DNA of 64,000 bases from Tenacibaculum dicentrarchi (GTDB lineage: Bacteria > Bacteroidota > Bacteroidia > Flavobacteriales > Flavobacteriaceae), in the NCBI RefSeq assembly GCF_964036635.1, contig NZ_OZ038524.1, forward strand, positions 1,722,001 to 1,786,000. Reading direction: 5' to 3'. The position numbers were made by a program, and so were the translations under genes. The notes beneath the pieces were generated by a model. It was not told the DNA's origin, did no database searches, and saw only the letters and a program-made list of their open reading frames with translations. The stretch's first letter is position 1, and each line of letters begins with the position of its first letter. Below are positions 1 through 8,677 of the stretch, one piece after another.

Positions 1-132
1 GCTAACACCGTGTATAATTAATTGCTAGTTTTAGCTCACTTTGGAAATTCCTTCGGAATTTCTGCCGTTCGTGTTTTATTTAGTAAATTAGTTGCTTAAA
101 TAACGCAACAAATCATACACAAACCGTTGTGG
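1..132 (+). repeat. attC site 0, type I variant (partly cut by window edge)
   Basis: The window opens inside the R'' box (GCTAAC at 1-6). R' is GTTGTGG at 126-132. The L arms are GTGTAT and ATACAC, with an apical hairpin GGAAATTCC/GGAATTTC. It closes the cassette to the left of the window. Crossover is predicted after G126. Confidence 0.85.
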
Positions 133-160
133 TGCATTACAAAAAAACGATATGAAATAA

Positions 161-1213
161 ATGAATAGTTTAGAAATAGATTTTTTACCTGTCGGAAATG
201 GAGAAAAGAGCGGAGATGCTATTGCTTTTAGGTATGGTAATTTTTCCAATCCATCGGAACAGAAAGTTATTATAATTGATGGAGGCACAAAAGAATCAGG
301 AAAAGAGTTATGTAAGCTTATAAAAGAAACATACAAGACATACATAATTGATATAGTTATTTGTACTCATCCGGATGGTGACCACGCATCTGGCTTAAGA
401 GAAGTTCTTGGTGATGAAGAATTAACAATTAAATCCTTAATAATACATAAGCCTTGGGAACACTCTAAAGAGATTAAAGATTTATTTCACGATGGACGGA
501 TTACATCAAATAGTTTATCTGAAAGGCTTAAAGAAGCTTATAATTTCGCTTACGAGTGTGTAGAGATTGCAGAACGTAGAGGAATTAAAATATACGAACC
601 ATTTAGTGGTTTATCATATGATAATAAAATCATTAGAGTTCTTGGTCCAGATAAGAATTATTATTTATCATTACTTCCAGATTTTGCAAAAAGTCCTAAA
701 GCTAAAGAAACAAGTCTTCAAAAGTCATTTAGTGCTGTAAAAGAAGCTGTCAATTGGGTTAGAGAATCAATGCAAATAGAGACTTTAAGTGAAGATGGTG
801 AAACTTCTGCAGAAAATAATTCTAGTGCTGTTGTTCTTCTTGAACTGGACGGAGATAAATATTTATTTACTGGAGATACTGGAATTCCAGCTCTGAAAAG
901 AATTATTGACTACTGCAATAATAAAGGAATTGATATTTCAAATGTGAAATTTATGCAAGTACCTCACCACGGAAGTAAAAGGAACATTTCACCTAGTATT
1001 CTAAATTCTATAAAATGTAAAACTGCATATGTATCAGCTTCTAAAGATGCTCCTAAACACCCTGCAAAAAAAGTGATTAATGCTTATATTAGAAGAGGTG
1101 CAAAAGTCTACACAACTGAGGGAACTGGACTAAATCATCATATAAATACTAATACTAGAATTGGATGGTCATCAGCAACACCAAAACCATTCTCTGAAAA
1201 CGTTGAAGATTAA
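161..1213 (+). CDS. MBL-fold (ComEC C-terminal-like) metallohydrolase
   Basis: A 350-residue protein with a metallo-beta-lactamase fold. The metal-binding motif is THPDGDH at about residues 69-75 (H70, D72, D74, H75). A later FTGDTG motif and PHHGS at about 268-272 are typical of the hydrolase domain of ComEC-like proteins. It has no signal peptide or membrane segment, so it is probably cytoplasmic. The ATG lies 35 nt into cassette 1, with no visible promoter. The next gene starts directly after the stop (TAA then ATG), so the two are co-translated. Pairing of an MBL hydrolase with a small membrane protein suggests a two-gene effector or nuclease system, but this is inference and the substrate is unknown. 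Confidence 0.85.
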   Translation: MNSLEIDFLPVGNGEKSGDAIAFRYGNFSNPSEQKVIIIDGGTKESGKELCKLIKETYKTYIIDIVICTHPDGDHASGLREVLGDEELTIKSLIIHKPWEHSKEIKDLFHDGRITSNSLSERLKEAYNFAYECVEIAERRGIKIYEPFSGLSYDNKIIRVLGPDKNYYLSLLPDFAKSPKAKETSLQKSFSAVKEAVNWVRESMQIETLSEDGETSAENNSSAVVLLELDGDKYLFTGDTGIPALKRIIDYCNNKGIDISNVKFMQVPHHGSKRNISPSILNSIKCKTAYVSASKDAPKHPAKKVINAYIRRGAKVYTTEGTGLNHHINTNTRIGWSSATPKPFSENVED

Positions 1214-1921
1214 ATGAATATTTATAACTTAAAAGCTCGTATCTATCCAGTGATATTATCACTACTACCTATTATAATTATTGGAACATTATTCTCGATT
1301 CAGTTCCAATCCTATTATCAGTCATTAGGTAGCCTTGGATTAACAACTATTCTATTTTTTCTGTTTTCTCAGGTTGGACGAGATAGAGGAAAAAAGATAG
1401 AAATTGATTTATGGTCTGAATGGGGTGGCGCTCCAACAACTCAAATTTTTCGTTTTTCAGATAATACCATTAATTCAATAACAAAAAGAAAGTATCATCA
1501 AACTATGTGTGAGCTAATTCCAAACGAAATAACACCATCCGCATCAGAAGAAGAGAATTCTACAGGATTATTTGATGAAGTATACCAATCGTGGACAAAG
1601 TTTTTGATAAGTAAAACTAGAGACACAAAAAAGCACGACCTTTTATTCAACGAAAACATTAATTATGGTTTTAGAAGAAATACATTAGGGTTAAAACCTT
1701 TTTCCATTGTTGTAATTATTATTCTTTCAATTGGTATATGGACTAATAATTACATATCAAATGAAACAATTAATTATATGGATTCTTCTACTCTTATTTC
1801 TCAAATAATTCTATTGGTGTTTTTGTTATTCTGGATATTTATTGTCAATAAAAGTTGGGTGAAAATACCAGCTTTTGGATATGCCGAAAGACTACTTGAA
1901 ACAGTTGATAAGATAAAATAA
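1214..1921 (+). CDS. four-TM membrane protein, partner of MBL hydrolase
   Basis: A 235-residue protein with hydrophobic segments at about 12-30, 34-53, 163-181 and 192-211 and a polar middle of about 105 residues. This is a 2TM-loop-2TM topology. It is the second gene of cassette 1, starting on the base after the upstream stop. I recognise no family. The gene ends five bases before the R'' box of the cassette's attC. Membrane localisation next to a soluble metallohydrolase resembles effector/regulator pairs in conflict systems, but this is inference only. Confidence 0.8.
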   Translation: MNIYNLKARIYPVILSLLPIIIIGTLFSIQFQSYYQSLGSLGLTTILFFLFSQVGRDRGKKIEIDLWSEWGGAPTTQIFRFSDNTINSITKRKYHQTMCELIPNEITPSASEEENSTGLFDEVYQSWTKFLISKTRDTKKHDLLFNENINYGFRRNTLGLKPFSIVVIIILSIGIWTNNYISNETINYMDSSTLISQIILLVFLLFWIFIVNKSWVKIPAFGYAERLLETVDKIK

Positions 1922-1925
1922 CGCA

Positions 1926-2121
1926 CCACAACAATGTGTATAGTTAATACGGGTTTAGTGCTTAACCAAAAGTTTTGTGTATATTTACTAAGTCCGTCAA
2001 ATCATTTTGATTTGACTTTAGTACAAAAAAAGATAAAGGCAAACAAAATGCTTTGCCTCGTGCTAAATTGAAAGTCCCTGACTTTCTATTCCCGCACTAA
2101 ACCATACACGAAACGTTATGC
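1926..2121 (+). repeat. attC site 1, type IV (long)
   Basis: R'' CCACAAC at 1926-1932 and R' GTTATGC at 2115-2121. At 196 bp it is longer than most sites here. L arms are GTGTATAGTT and AAACCATACAC, and it holds nested hairpins including CAAATCATTTTGATTTG. It closes cassette 1; the cassette start GTTGTGGTGC matches GCACCACAAC at its end. Confidence 0.85.
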
Positions 2122-2222
2122 ACTATTCTACTCATTTTCTAAAAAACCAATTACTTTAAGGAAACGTTTTCAAGAAATTATTAAGTTTATTTTTAGACAA
2201 AAAAACATAACTCAAAATTAAA

Positions 2223-3872
2223 ATGCCAGGATATAATATAGAAGGAAAAAAAATAGTTGTTTCTGATAGTAAACATAAAAAAGTTTATTGGTCAGAACTT
2301 TCTGTGTATATCAAAAAAAAACACTTTGAAAATTCTAACGAATATAATGAACCTACAAAAGTTCAAGAAATTTTAAAAGATTGTTTTACTTTCTTACTGA
2401 ATAAACTAGAATCTTTAATTAAAAATGAGAATAGATTTTCCTTTTATTTATTTTGTCATACAATCCATGAAGATTCTATTGACATTCATTTAAACTTAAT
2501 TAAAGGCAAGAAATTAGATATTAATAAAGAGAAAATAGCTGGTTCAAGAAGAATATTAAAAATAATACTTGAGCAATCTACAAGGTATAATTTGAAAGGA
2601 ACATCAAATTTCAACCATGAAATAGCAAAAAACTCATTAGAATATATCTCTTTGTTAGAAGAAATGATATATGTAGGAGAATGGGTTTTTATTTCTAGTG
2701 AATATATAGCACAGAGTCAACTGTTTCAAAAATCAATAGGTGTTAAAATGGAAGATAATGAACTTCAGTATTTAACATATCAACCTTATCCTTTATTTTT
2801 TTCTCATATATTTAATGAATTACCAAAACATGATTCAGAAGTTACTTTAACTGATTGTATCGACGATTTTAAGAATTTAATTGAAGATAAATATTCTATT
2901 AAATATAATGATTTATGTTATTTTATCGCTGAAATATTATCAAATAATTCTAATAGCCTTGGTGTTACAAAACTTCCTGAAATAATTAAAAACATCAAAG
3001 AAAACACACCTGTAAATCATAAATTTATTGACAGTTTCTATGACGGGTTAAAAATCACAAAAAATAATGCTTTAGACATAGCTCAATGTTTCTATACAAA
3101 TCAGGACATTGGAAGATATATGTATAAACCTATTTTGGAATACAACATTGATGAAAATATTTATCACTTAATAGGCCCTAATAAATGGGGAGAAAGTCTT
3201 TCTCAATTAAATACCAATTGTTTTCCATTTGGTATATTTCCTATAGAATGGAAAATCAATCATGATTTGAAAAAATTCATACAAGTAATTGATAATACTC
3301 ACGACAAAGTTTTGCAAAATCCAATAATTGAAAAACTCAAAGAACATAACCATCCTTATGAAGTAGATATTTTAAGATTTAAAACCCATAATAAACAATA
3401 CATAAATATTACAGATACAATTGGAGATATAGACATCCTTTTTATTGACATGTTTCAAAAAATAATTTATGTATCAGAATGTAAACATAATAGGTCAAGA
3501 TTTGATTACAGCAATTGGAAAAGGGATTACTCTAATTTTAAACAAAAACATGAAGCTCAATTAAAAAGGAAAATAGACTGGACTAAATCAAATAAAAAAA
3601 TAATTGAAAACCATTTCAGACTAAGAAATGAAAACCCAATTATTTTAGAATTAACAGAATACAAGATTGAGGGAATTTTTATAATTAATGCACCTAATAT
3701 ATATATGTTTAACAGTAAATATAAGTGTTATACAATACATGATTTCCAATTATTAATGAATAACGAGATTCCTTTTAATGACTTTATAATTTACGCAGAA
3801 GACAGAAAAAAAAGTTATCATATAGAGCATCCATATTTTGATAATATCGAAAAAGAAATAAACAGTGCATAA
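2223..3872 (+). CDS. hypothetical protein with PD-(D/E)xK-like nuclease core
   Basis: A 549-residue protein and the only gene of cassette 2. Around residues 400-422 the string GDIDILF, followed by YVSECKHNR, has the D...ExK pattern of PD-(D/E)xK nucleases. The rest is a long, mostly charged helical region with no signal peptide. I recognise no full-length family. A DNA-cleaving or defence role is plausible from the motif and context but unproven. The TAA stop lies inside the R'' box GCATAAC, so the attC supplies the stop codon. Confidence 0.75.
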   Translation: MPGYNIEGKKIVVSDSKHKKVYWSELSVYIKKKHFENSNEYNEPTKVQEILKDCFTFLLNKLESLIKNENRFSFYLFCHTIHEDSIDIHLNLIKGKKLDINKEKIAGSRRILKIILEQSTRYNLKGTSNFNHEIAKNSLEYISLLEEMIYVGEWVFISSEYIAQSQLFQKSIGVKMEDNELQYLTYQPYPLFFSHIFNELPKHDSEVTLTDCIDDFKNLIEDKYSIKYNDLCYFIAEILSNNSNSLGVTKLPEIIKNIKENTPVNHKFIDSFYDGLKITKNNALDIAQCFYTNQDIGRYMYKPILEYNIDENIYHLIGPNKWGESLSQLNTNCFPFGIFPIEWKINHDLKKFIQVIDNTHDKVLQNPIIEKLKEHNHPYEVDILRFKTHNKQYINITDTIGDIDILFIDMFQKIIYVSECKHNRSRFDYSNWKRDYSNFKQKHEAQLKRKIDWTKSNKKIIENHFRLRNENPIILELTEYKIEGIFIINAPNIYMFNSKYKCYTIHDFQLLMNNEIPFNDFIIYAEDRKKSYHIEHPYFDNIEKEINSA

Positions 3873-3997
3873 CAAGCTGTATAATTAATGGCTACATTGT
3901 GCTAAATTTAAAGCTCAGTAACATTTAATTAAGTCTAGTTATAAATCGAAAAATTCGGCATTTTAAAACGCCACTAACCATACAGTAACCGTTAGCT
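3867..3997 (+). repeat. attC site 2, type V
   Basis: R'' GCATAAC at 3867-3873 (holds the stop of the upstream gene) and R' GTTAGCT at 3991-3997. L arms are CTGTATAATTAATGGC and GCCACTAACCATACAG. It closes cassette 2. Confidence 0.85.
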
Positions 3998-4502
3998 TTC
4001 ATTAACAAAAAAAATGCGTGAAATTGGAAAAATAAAGCGTTTTCCTAAAGTAGAATCCTGATAAATATTACGCAATTAGAAATGGAATTTTAACGCAGAA
4101 GATTTTGAAAAATATTACGTAAGAATCTGTCCGCAATTATGAAATAGAAACGGTGGAATTTTATCCTGTTTATGCAATCGGAAATGAAAAAATGTGGGAT
4201 TCTGACAAATATTACGCAAGAATTTGTCTGTAATTATGAAATGGAAACGGCAGACTTTAGCCTGTTTATGCAATCAGAAATGAAAATTTAGACAAGTTAA
4301 ACGCCGAATAAAAATGCTGAAAAATATGTAGTTTTATATCGGTATTTTAATTGTAAAAAAGGAAAAATAAACGAAAAGCTAACAAAATATATAATTTATT
4401 GCTAGTGCTCGCCTACCTACGAAAATCCTTAGGGGATTTTCTATTTCGTTTTTATTTACTAAATTAGTTGCTCGAAAAACGCAACAAACCATATATAAAC
4501 CG
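3992..4502 (+). mobile_element. ORF-less cassette 3, family A
   Basis: A 511-bp cassette opening TTAGCTTTCATTAAC. It contains two to three degenerate copies of a repeat of about 96 bp (core ATTACGCAAGAATCTGTC), then the 3' domain shared with family B (TTTAGACAAGTTAAACGCCG at about 4287). No convincing gene. Ends with attC site 3. Confidence 0.85.
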
Positions 4503-4508
4503 TTAGCT
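4377..4508 (+). repeat. attC site 3, type I
   Basis: R'' AGCTAAC at 4377-4383 and R' GTTAGCT at 4502-4508. Apical hairpin GAAAATCCTTAGGGGATTTTC. Closes ORF-less cassette 3. Confidence 0.85.
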
Positions 4509-4956
4509 TTCATTAACAAAAAATTACGCAAAATTGGAAAAATAAAGCGGTTTAAAAAAGTAGAATCCTGATAAATATTACGCAAGAATCTGTCTGTAAT
4601 TCTGAAATGAAAACGGCAGACTTTAGCCTGTTTATGTAATCGGAAATGAAAAACTGTAGGATTCTGACAAATATTACGGAAAAATATGTTTGTAATTATG
4701 AAATGGAAACGGCAGACTTTAGCCTGTTTATGCAATCAGAAATGAAAATTTAGACAAGTTAAACGCCGAATAAAAACGCTGAAAATATGTGATTTTATAT
4801 CGGTATTTTAATTGTAAAAAAAATAACGAAAAGCTAACAAAGTATATAAAAAATGCTTAATTTAGTCATAATACAAAAGTCAGTGCCGTTTTGCTACATC
4901 TGATTTTCCTGCGGAAAATCCTCGCACACAAAACAGCACTTTTCATATACAAACCG
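4503..4956 (+). mobile_element. ORF-less cassette 4, family A (short variant)
   Basis: A 454-bp family A cassette, about 57 bp shorter than the usual 511 bp because part of the internal tandem repeat is missing. It also starts with a variant (CATTAACAAAAAATTACGC). It carries a type III attC instead of type I. No gene seen. Confidence 0.85.
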
Positions 4957-4962
4957 TTAGCT
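4832..4962 (+). repeat. attC site 4, type III
   Basis: R'' AGCTAAC at 4832-4838 and R' GTTAGCT at 4956-4962. L arms GTATATAAAAAATGCT and AGCACTTTTCATATAC; apical hairpin GATTTTCCTGCGGAAAATC. Closes cassette 4. Confidence 0.85.
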
Positions 4963-5468
4963 TTCATTAACAAAAAAAATGCGTGAAATTGGAAAAATAA
5001 AGCGTTTTCCTAAAGTAGAATCCTGATAAATATTACGCAATTAGAAATGGAATTTTAACGCAGAAGATTTTGAAAAATATTACGTAAGAATCTGTCCGCA
5101 ATTATGAAATAGAAACGGTGGAATTTTATCCTGTTTATGCAATCGGAAATGAAAATCTGTGGGATTCTGACAAATATTACGCAAGAATCTGTCTGTAATT
5201 CTGAAATGAAAATGGCGGACTTTTAGCCTGTTTACGAAATTAGGAATGAAAATTTAGACAAGTTAAACGCCGAATAAAAACGCTGAAAAATATGTGGTTT
5301 TATATCGGTATTTTAATTGTAAAAAAGGAAAAATAAACGAAAAGCTAACAAAATATATAATTTATTGCTAGTGCTCGCCTACCTACGAAAATCCTTAGGG
5401 GATTTTCTATTTCGTTTTTATTTACTAAATTAGTTGCTCGAAGAACACAACAAACCATATATAAACCG
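4957..5468 (+). mobile_element. ORF-less cassette 5, family A
   Basis: A 512-bp family A cassette, near-identical over most of its length to cassette 3. Tandem repeats in the middle, shared 3' domain near 5253-5325, type I attC. No gene seen. Cassettes 3-5 are three family A units in a row. Confidence 0.85.
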
Positions 5469-5474
5469 TTGGTA
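5343..5474 (+). repeat. attC site 5, type I
   Basis: R'' AGCTAAC at 5343-5349 and R' GTTGGTA at 5468-5474. Closes cassette 5. Confidence 0.85.
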
Positions 5475-5499
5475 CACATTTTTAAATAAAAAACACAAA

Positions 5500-6396
5500 A
5501 TGAAAGACAATTTCATCTCTCAATGTAAGCAATTATTGAGAAAAATAAAAACTGTAGATTTAATTAAAAAGATTGAAAACTTCCGAAATATTGATATAAA
5601 AACAATTAGCGATAAAGATTTATTCAATGAAATTTCAAAAACAATATCTGTAAATATAAATGGACTAAATAAAGCAATCTTGTTTCCTATGATAACTAAG
5701 TATCCTGTAAACACAAGATTCTATAGGGTTCGGAAAATTGCTAAAGATGACGTTTACCTACCTTTAAAAGCAATGACATTTGAGAGTGATGCTTGGAATC
5801 CTCCCGAAAAATTTATTACAAAAAGAGGAAGGTTAAATAAAGTTAATGAGTCACTTCTTTATACCTCTCCTAAAGACCCATCAATAGCGGTAGAAGAATT
5901 AAAAATTGAAGAAAATGAAAGATTTTGCCTTATCGTTTATGAATCAACAGATGAAGTAAAAGCCTCAATGATTGGAGTATGGGAAGATATACCTGAATTG
6001 AATGATGATGAAAATTTAAAAATGAGAATAATAAATAATTTTCTTAGAGATGAATTTACAAGAGATGTTGGAGAAGGAACAGAATTCTTGTATAAAGTTT
6101 CTGAGCAAATAACTAAAGATTATTTTGACTTACCTCCTAAAACTGTACAGGATGCTTGGTGTTATCCTTCCATAGCGAAAAAACAATCTATTAATGTATG
6201 CTTTAGACCATATATAGCTAAAAATTTATTAAAGTTAGTTGGAGTTCAAATATGTAAAGTACAAAAAGATAATAAAGGATACTTATTTAATTGTAACGTA
6301 ATCGCTTCTGGTTTTGATAATAAAGGTAAATTTATTTATCATTATATCGATAGCAAACATTCTAGAGAAATATTTCCAGAAATAAAAATTAATTGA
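5500..6396 (+). CDS. RES-domain protein (putative NAD+-degrading toxin)
   Basis: A 298-residue protein with a RES domain: RFYRVR at about residues 73-78, then GRLNKVNESLLYTS with the family's Arg, Glu and Ser positions, then AVEEL. Characterised RES toxins consume NAD+ and are usually paired with a Xre-type antitoxin. None is encoded in this cassette, so it may be solitary, have an in-built regulatory N-terminus, or not be a toxin. The frame is open upstream into the preceding attC, but the ATG at 5500, 31 nt into cassette 6, fits the position seen in other cassettes. No promoter seen. Confidence 0.8.
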   Translation: MKDNFISQCKQLLRKIKTVDLIKKIENFRNIDIKTISDKDLFNEISKTISVNINGLNKAILFPMITKYPVNTRFYRVRKIAKDDVYLPLKAMTFESDAWNPPEKFITKRGRLNKVNESLLYTSPKDPSIAVEELKIEENERFCLIVYESTDEVKASMIGVWEDIPELNDDENLKMRIINNFLRDEFTRDVGEGTEFLYKVSEQITKDYFDLPPKTVQDAWCYPSIAKKQSINVCFRPYIAKNLLKLVGVQICKVQKDNKGYLFNCNVIASGFDNKGKFIYHYIDSKHSREIFPEIKIN

Positions 6397-6402
6397 AACG
6401 TG

Positions 6403-6535
6403 TACCAACACCGTATATAATTTATTGCTAGTTCTAGCCTACTTACGAAAATCCTTAGGGGATTTTCTATTCCGTTTTTATTTACTAAATTTAGTGCTTT
6501 AAAAACGCAACAAACCATATACAAAAACGTTGTAG
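6403..6535 (+). repeat. attC site 6, type I
   Basis: R'' TACCAAC at 6403-6409 and R' GTTGTAG at 6529-6535. Closes cassette 6; start GTTGGTACAC matches end GTGTACCAAC exactly. Confidence 0.87.
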
Positions 6536-6555
6536 TGCATAAAAAAAAGAATGAA

Positions 6556-7089
6556 ATGATACAAGAATTATATCAAGAAGCAATGAAATTTGCTGGAGAA
6601 AAACATAGTGAACAAAAAGTTCCTGGGACAAATATTAATTATTTATTACATATTTCAAATGTAGCTATGGAAATTTTAATAGCTTACTATGCTGATAAAA
6701 CATTTGATATTGATTTTGCTATTCAAGTAGCAATACTGCACGATACTATTGAAGACACAAACGCTAGTTTTAAAGAAATTAAAAATAAATTTGGAGAGAC
6801 AATAGCAATAGCCGTACTAGCATTAACTAAAGACGAAAAACTACAGTCAAAACAAGAAAAGATGATTGATAGCTTAAATCGAATAAATAAACTTCAAAAA
6901 GAAGTTGGAATAGTTAAAATAGCTGATAGAATAACTAATTTACAAATTCCTCCTAATCATTGGACTAAAGATAAAATTAAAAGATATTGTGAAGAAGCTA
7001 AATTAATTTTAAAACAGCTTAACAATAAAAATTCATATTTAAATGAACGTCTTGAATTAAAAATAAATGAATATGAACAAAATATCTGA
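6556..7089 (+). CDS. HD-domain phosphohydrolase, small RSH-hydrolase-like
   Basis: A 177-residue HD-domain protein. It has LLHISNVA (His at about residue 32), then AILHDTIEDT (H62, D63) and KIADRITNL near 125. This is the order seen in the hydrolase half of RelA/SpoT proteins and in MESH1-type small alarmone hydrolases. It would be a metal-dependent (p)ppGpp or nucleotide hydrolase, but the substrate cannot be read from sequence. A GTG codon at 6535 is in frame but lies in the attC core, so the ATG at 6556 is preferred. It overlaps the next gene by 23 nt, suggesting translational coupling within cassette 7. Confidence 0.8.
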   Translation: MIQELYQEAMKFAGEKHSEQKVPGTNINYLLHISNVAMEILIAYYADKTFDIDFAIQVAILHDTIEDTNASFKEIKNKFGETIAIAVLALTKDEKLQSKQEKMIDSLNRINKLQKEVGIVKIADRITNLQIPPNHWTKDKIKRYCEEAKLILKQLNNKNSYLNERLELKINEYEQNI

Positions 7090-7369
7090 TAGTGATTTAA
7101 AATTAATTGACATACCAGAAAACAATAATTTAACTCAAGCAGGGCAATTTGCACATTCAATAGATAAACTTGATACTTTTGAAAAGATAGCAGAAATATC
7201 AAAAAAAGTAAAATCAAAAATCAACTCAAATGATTACGAAAACCTGACTTTAAGAAGTTTAAGAATTAGTTTGTTCTTTTATTTTAGAGCACTAAGACAC
7301 ACTCAATCTGACCCAGACAAAGATTTAATTAATAAACATTTGGAATTAATAAGGCAAAGGCTTAAATAA
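7067..7369 (+). CDS. hypothetical 100-aa protein coupled to HD hydrolase
   Basis: A small, charged, mostly helical protein starting inside the 3' end of the HD gene in another frame (ATG at 7067; a second in-frame ATG at 7073). No recognised domain, signal peptide or membrane segment. Sharing cassette 7 with the HD hydrolase means both move together, so it may be a partner or inhibitor. That is inference from position only. Confidence 0.7.
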   Translation: MNMNKISDSDLKLIDIPENNNLTQAGQFAHSIDKLDTFEKIAEISKKVKSKINSNDYENLTLRSLRISLFFYFRALRHTQSDPDKDLINKHLELIRQRLK

Positions 7370-7376
7370 AAACGCA

Positions 7377-7572
7377 CTACAACAACACCTATAATTAATA
7401 AGGGTTTTAAGTGTTAAATCCAAAAGTTAGTGTATATTTACTAAGTCCGCCAAATCATTTTGATTTGTCTTTCGATATAAAAAAATAAAAACAAACAAAA
7501 TGCTTTGGCTAAGTGTTAAATTGAAAGTCCGTGACTTTCTATTCCCTTACTAACCATAGCTAAACGTTAGCT
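7377..7572 (+). repeat. attC site 7, type IV (long)
   Basis: R'' CTACAAC at 7377-7383 and R' GTTAGCT at 7566-7572. 196 bp, clearly related to attC site 1 (shared CAAATCATTTTGATTTG hairpin). Closes cassette 7. Confidence 0.82.
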
Positions 7573-8077
7573 TTCATTAACAAAAAAAATGCGTGAAATT
7601 GGAAAAATAAAGCGTTTTCCTAAAGTAGAATCCTGATAAATATTACGCAATTAGAAATGGAATTTTAACGCAGAAGATTTTGAAAAATATTACGTAAGAA
7701 TCTGTCCGCAATTATGAAATAGAAACGGCAGACTTTATCCTGTTTATGCAATCGGAAATGAAAAAATGTGGGATTCTGACAAATATTACGCAAGAATCTG
7801 TCTGTAATTCTGAAATGAAAATGGCGGACTTTTAGCCTGTTTACGAAATTAGGAATGAAAATTTAGACAAGTTAAACGCCGAATAAAAACGCTGAAAAAT
7901 ATGTGGTTTTATATCGGTATTTTAATTGTAAAAAAGGAAAAATAAACGAAAAGCTAACAAAATATATAATTTATTGCTAGTGCTCGCCTACCTACGAAAA
8001 TCCTTAGGGGATTTTCTATTTCGTTTTTATTTACTAAATTAGTTGCCCGAAAAACACAACAAACCATATATAAACCG
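7567..8077 (+). mobile_element. ORF-less cassette 8, family A
   Basis: A 511-bp family A unit with the usual internal tandem repeats and shared 3' domain, ending in a type I attC. No gene seen. Confidence 0.85.
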
Positions 8078-8083
8078 TTGGCT
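7952..8083 (+). repeat. attC site 8, type I
   Basis: R'' AGCTAAC at 7952-7958 and R' GTTGGCT at 8077-8083. Closes cassette 8. Confidence 0.85.
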
Positions 8084-8121
8084 GTAATGCAAAACCGAAA
8101 TAAACTGTAAAACAAAAAAGA

Positions 8122-8511
8122 ATGAGTACAATAGTTTTTAACCGAGAAATAAAGAGACTAATTTCAAACGAAAATCATCCTGTATTGAACTTTATAAAAG
8201 ATGAATTTAAAAACAGCAATCGGAATAAAAGTTATTATGGATTTTTTGATAGTTTTTTATTCAATTATGGAGTTTTGACTTTAGGTTACTCACCAATAAT
8301 AAATGGAAATAAATATGTTCCATATGTAAATTGCAGTCGGAATAATATTTTTCGTGAGGAAAAAGGAATTACAGACTTATCACAAAAAGCTGAAAATATG
8401 ACTGAATGTCAAAAAATAATGGCTGAATATTTAATTAGTCGTTTGAAATGTTTGAATGTTGAAAACTTTAAATCCTGGAATTCTGAATTGAATTACGAAA
8501 TTTTAGCCTGA
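8122..8511 (+). CDS. hypothetical protein, 129 aa
   Basis: The only gene of cassette 9. The ATG lies 45 nt after the crossover base. The product is soluble with no signal peptide or transmembrane segment and matches no family I recognise. Base composition and spacing from both cassette ends look like a real coding region. The stop is 12 nt before the R'' box. No promoter seen. Confidence 0.7.
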   Translation: MSTIVFNREIKRLISNENHPVLNFIKDEFKNSNRNKSYYGFFDSFLFNYGVLTLGYSPIINGNKYVPYVNCSRNNIFREEKGITDLSQKAENMTECQKIMAEYLISRLKCLNVENFKSWNSELNYEILA

Positions 8512-8523
8512 AAAAAACACTAC

Positions 8524-8657
8524 AGCCAACACCATATAAAAAAAATTGCTAAATTAGTGCTTAATTAAAGGCAGTTGCATTTTTATCAACTTCTGAATTT
8601 CCTTCGGAAATTCCTCGCTGACAAAACCGCAACTTTCCTTATACATAAACGTTGTAA
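8524..8657 (+). repeat. attC site 9, rare subtype
   Basis: R'' AGCCAAC at 8524-8530 and R' GTTGTAA at 8651-8657. Apical hairpin GAATTTCCTTCGGAAATTC. Closes cassette 9; start GTTGGCTGTA matches end TACAGCCAAC exactly. Confidence 0.85.
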
Positions 8658-8677
8658 CTAATTTTAAGAAAAAAGTC

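Noticed and set aside
88-345. 85-aa minus-strand frame at the window start
   Set aside because: It spans attC site 0 and the 5' end of the MBL gene; no coding signal of its own.
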